The notes under the pieces were generated by a model. The model was not told where the DNA came from. It saw only the letters and a list, made by a program, of their open reading frames with translations, and did no database searches. A program made the translations under genes and the position numbers. Positions 63,971-64,000 of a DNA stretch of 64,000 nucleotides are shown piece by piece; positions within the stretch are counted from its first letter, which is position 1, and each line of letters begins with the position of its first letter. The stretch comes from Dipteronia dyeriana (taxonomy: Eukaryota; Streptophyta; Magnoliopsida; Sapindales; Sapindaceae). The stretch spans positions 26,794,501-26,858,500 of the forward strand of contig CM065295.1 of assembly GCA_032871835.1 (NCBI GenBank), in the 5' to 3' direction.

Positions 63971-64000
63971 CATACGTCGCCCAAAATATAGGAAATATGT

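Larger units (their letters stand above)
59010..64000 (-). mobile_element. T-family element with pol deletion (T3), minus strand, runs off window
   Basis: 3' LTR 59010-59966, polypurine tract complement 59967-59980, internal region to 62631, primer site complement GCTTTGATACCA at 62618-62629, and 5' LTR from 62632 to beyond 64000. Gag and protease are nearly complete, but RT beyond its first ~60 codons, RNase H and integrase are deleted. The 5' LTR is interrupted by a solo LTR at 63224-63970. The left flank CTCTC (59005-59009) would be the target duplication; the other copy lies outside the window. Confidence 0.9.

Overview
This window is plant nuclear DNA made almost entirely of nested, mostly dead transposable elements. 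I found no intact host gene, no tRNA or rRNA gene and no CRISPR array. A plant origin follows from the families present: Ty3/gypsy elements with an initiator-Met tRNA primer site (TGGTATCAGAGC), Tat-type and Athila-type gypsy elements, a Ty1/copia remnant, two copies of a plant L1-type LINE whose ORF1 has a DUF4283-like domain plus a CCHC knuckle, a MuDR-type MULE, and a MITE with a TTA target duplication. Base composition is AT-rich. The species cannot be named from the sequence.

Layout. 1-1861: decayed Ty1/copia. 1862-4446: old Ty3/gypsy on the minus strand, cut by LINE copy A (4447-18575, 14-bp target duplication); the gypsy resumes at 18576. LINE A was itself hit by a solo LTR (4825-5600, TSD AGCTC) and by a full-length gypsy element called G here (9458-16644, TSD GTTTG). 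18946-19765: MITE. 19975-21360: a possible inverted-repeat element with an internal minisatellite. 21590-24625: three tandem ~1-kb AT-rich units. 25143-25385: a cluster of short palindromes. 25621-28371: a MULE transposase gene split by a solo G-family LTR (26400-27418, TSD TACTC) and cut off at its 3' end. 28372-34560: a T-family gypsy element with a truncated 5' LTR. 34561-37014: Tat-type gypsy, minus strand. 37015-38235 and 44611-45845: an unclassified repeat hosting LINE copy B (38236-44597). 47153-49438: Athila-type gypsy. 49439-54640: unclassified repeats with solo LTRs (49618-50392; 52888-53841 inside another LTR) and a large inverted repeat. 54641-59009: another unclassified repeat carrying a 1.9-kb mini LTR element (56261-58179, TSD AAAGG). 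59010-64000: an internally deleted T-family element on the minus strand whose 5' LTR was hit by a further solo LTR (63224-63970, TSD CATAC).

The G and T families look like CRM-lineage chromoviruses. Their pol resembles that clade, LTRs begin TGATGA, and in T (and in the solo G LTR) the integrase reading frame crosses the polypurine tract into the 3' LTR, where it encodes a GPxTRAxAKR motif. If so, the window probably lies in (peri)centromeric heterochromatin. Every coding region of an autonomous element is broken by stops, frameshifts or deletions, except ORF1 of LINE B (821 codons).

The most informative signal is the insertion history. Seven LTR-element insertions have 5-bp duplications and the two LINEs have 13-14 bp duplications. 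The two LINE copies and paired LTRs provide empty sites that confirm several boundaries to the base. No coordinated new gene system was seen. The most unusual candidates are a putative leader intron ahead of gag shared by both gypsy families, the LTR-encoded integrase tail, the 1.9-kb mini element, a 50-bp perfect palindrome, the palindrome cluster upstream of the MULE, and an 840-bp inverted repeat of unknown origin.
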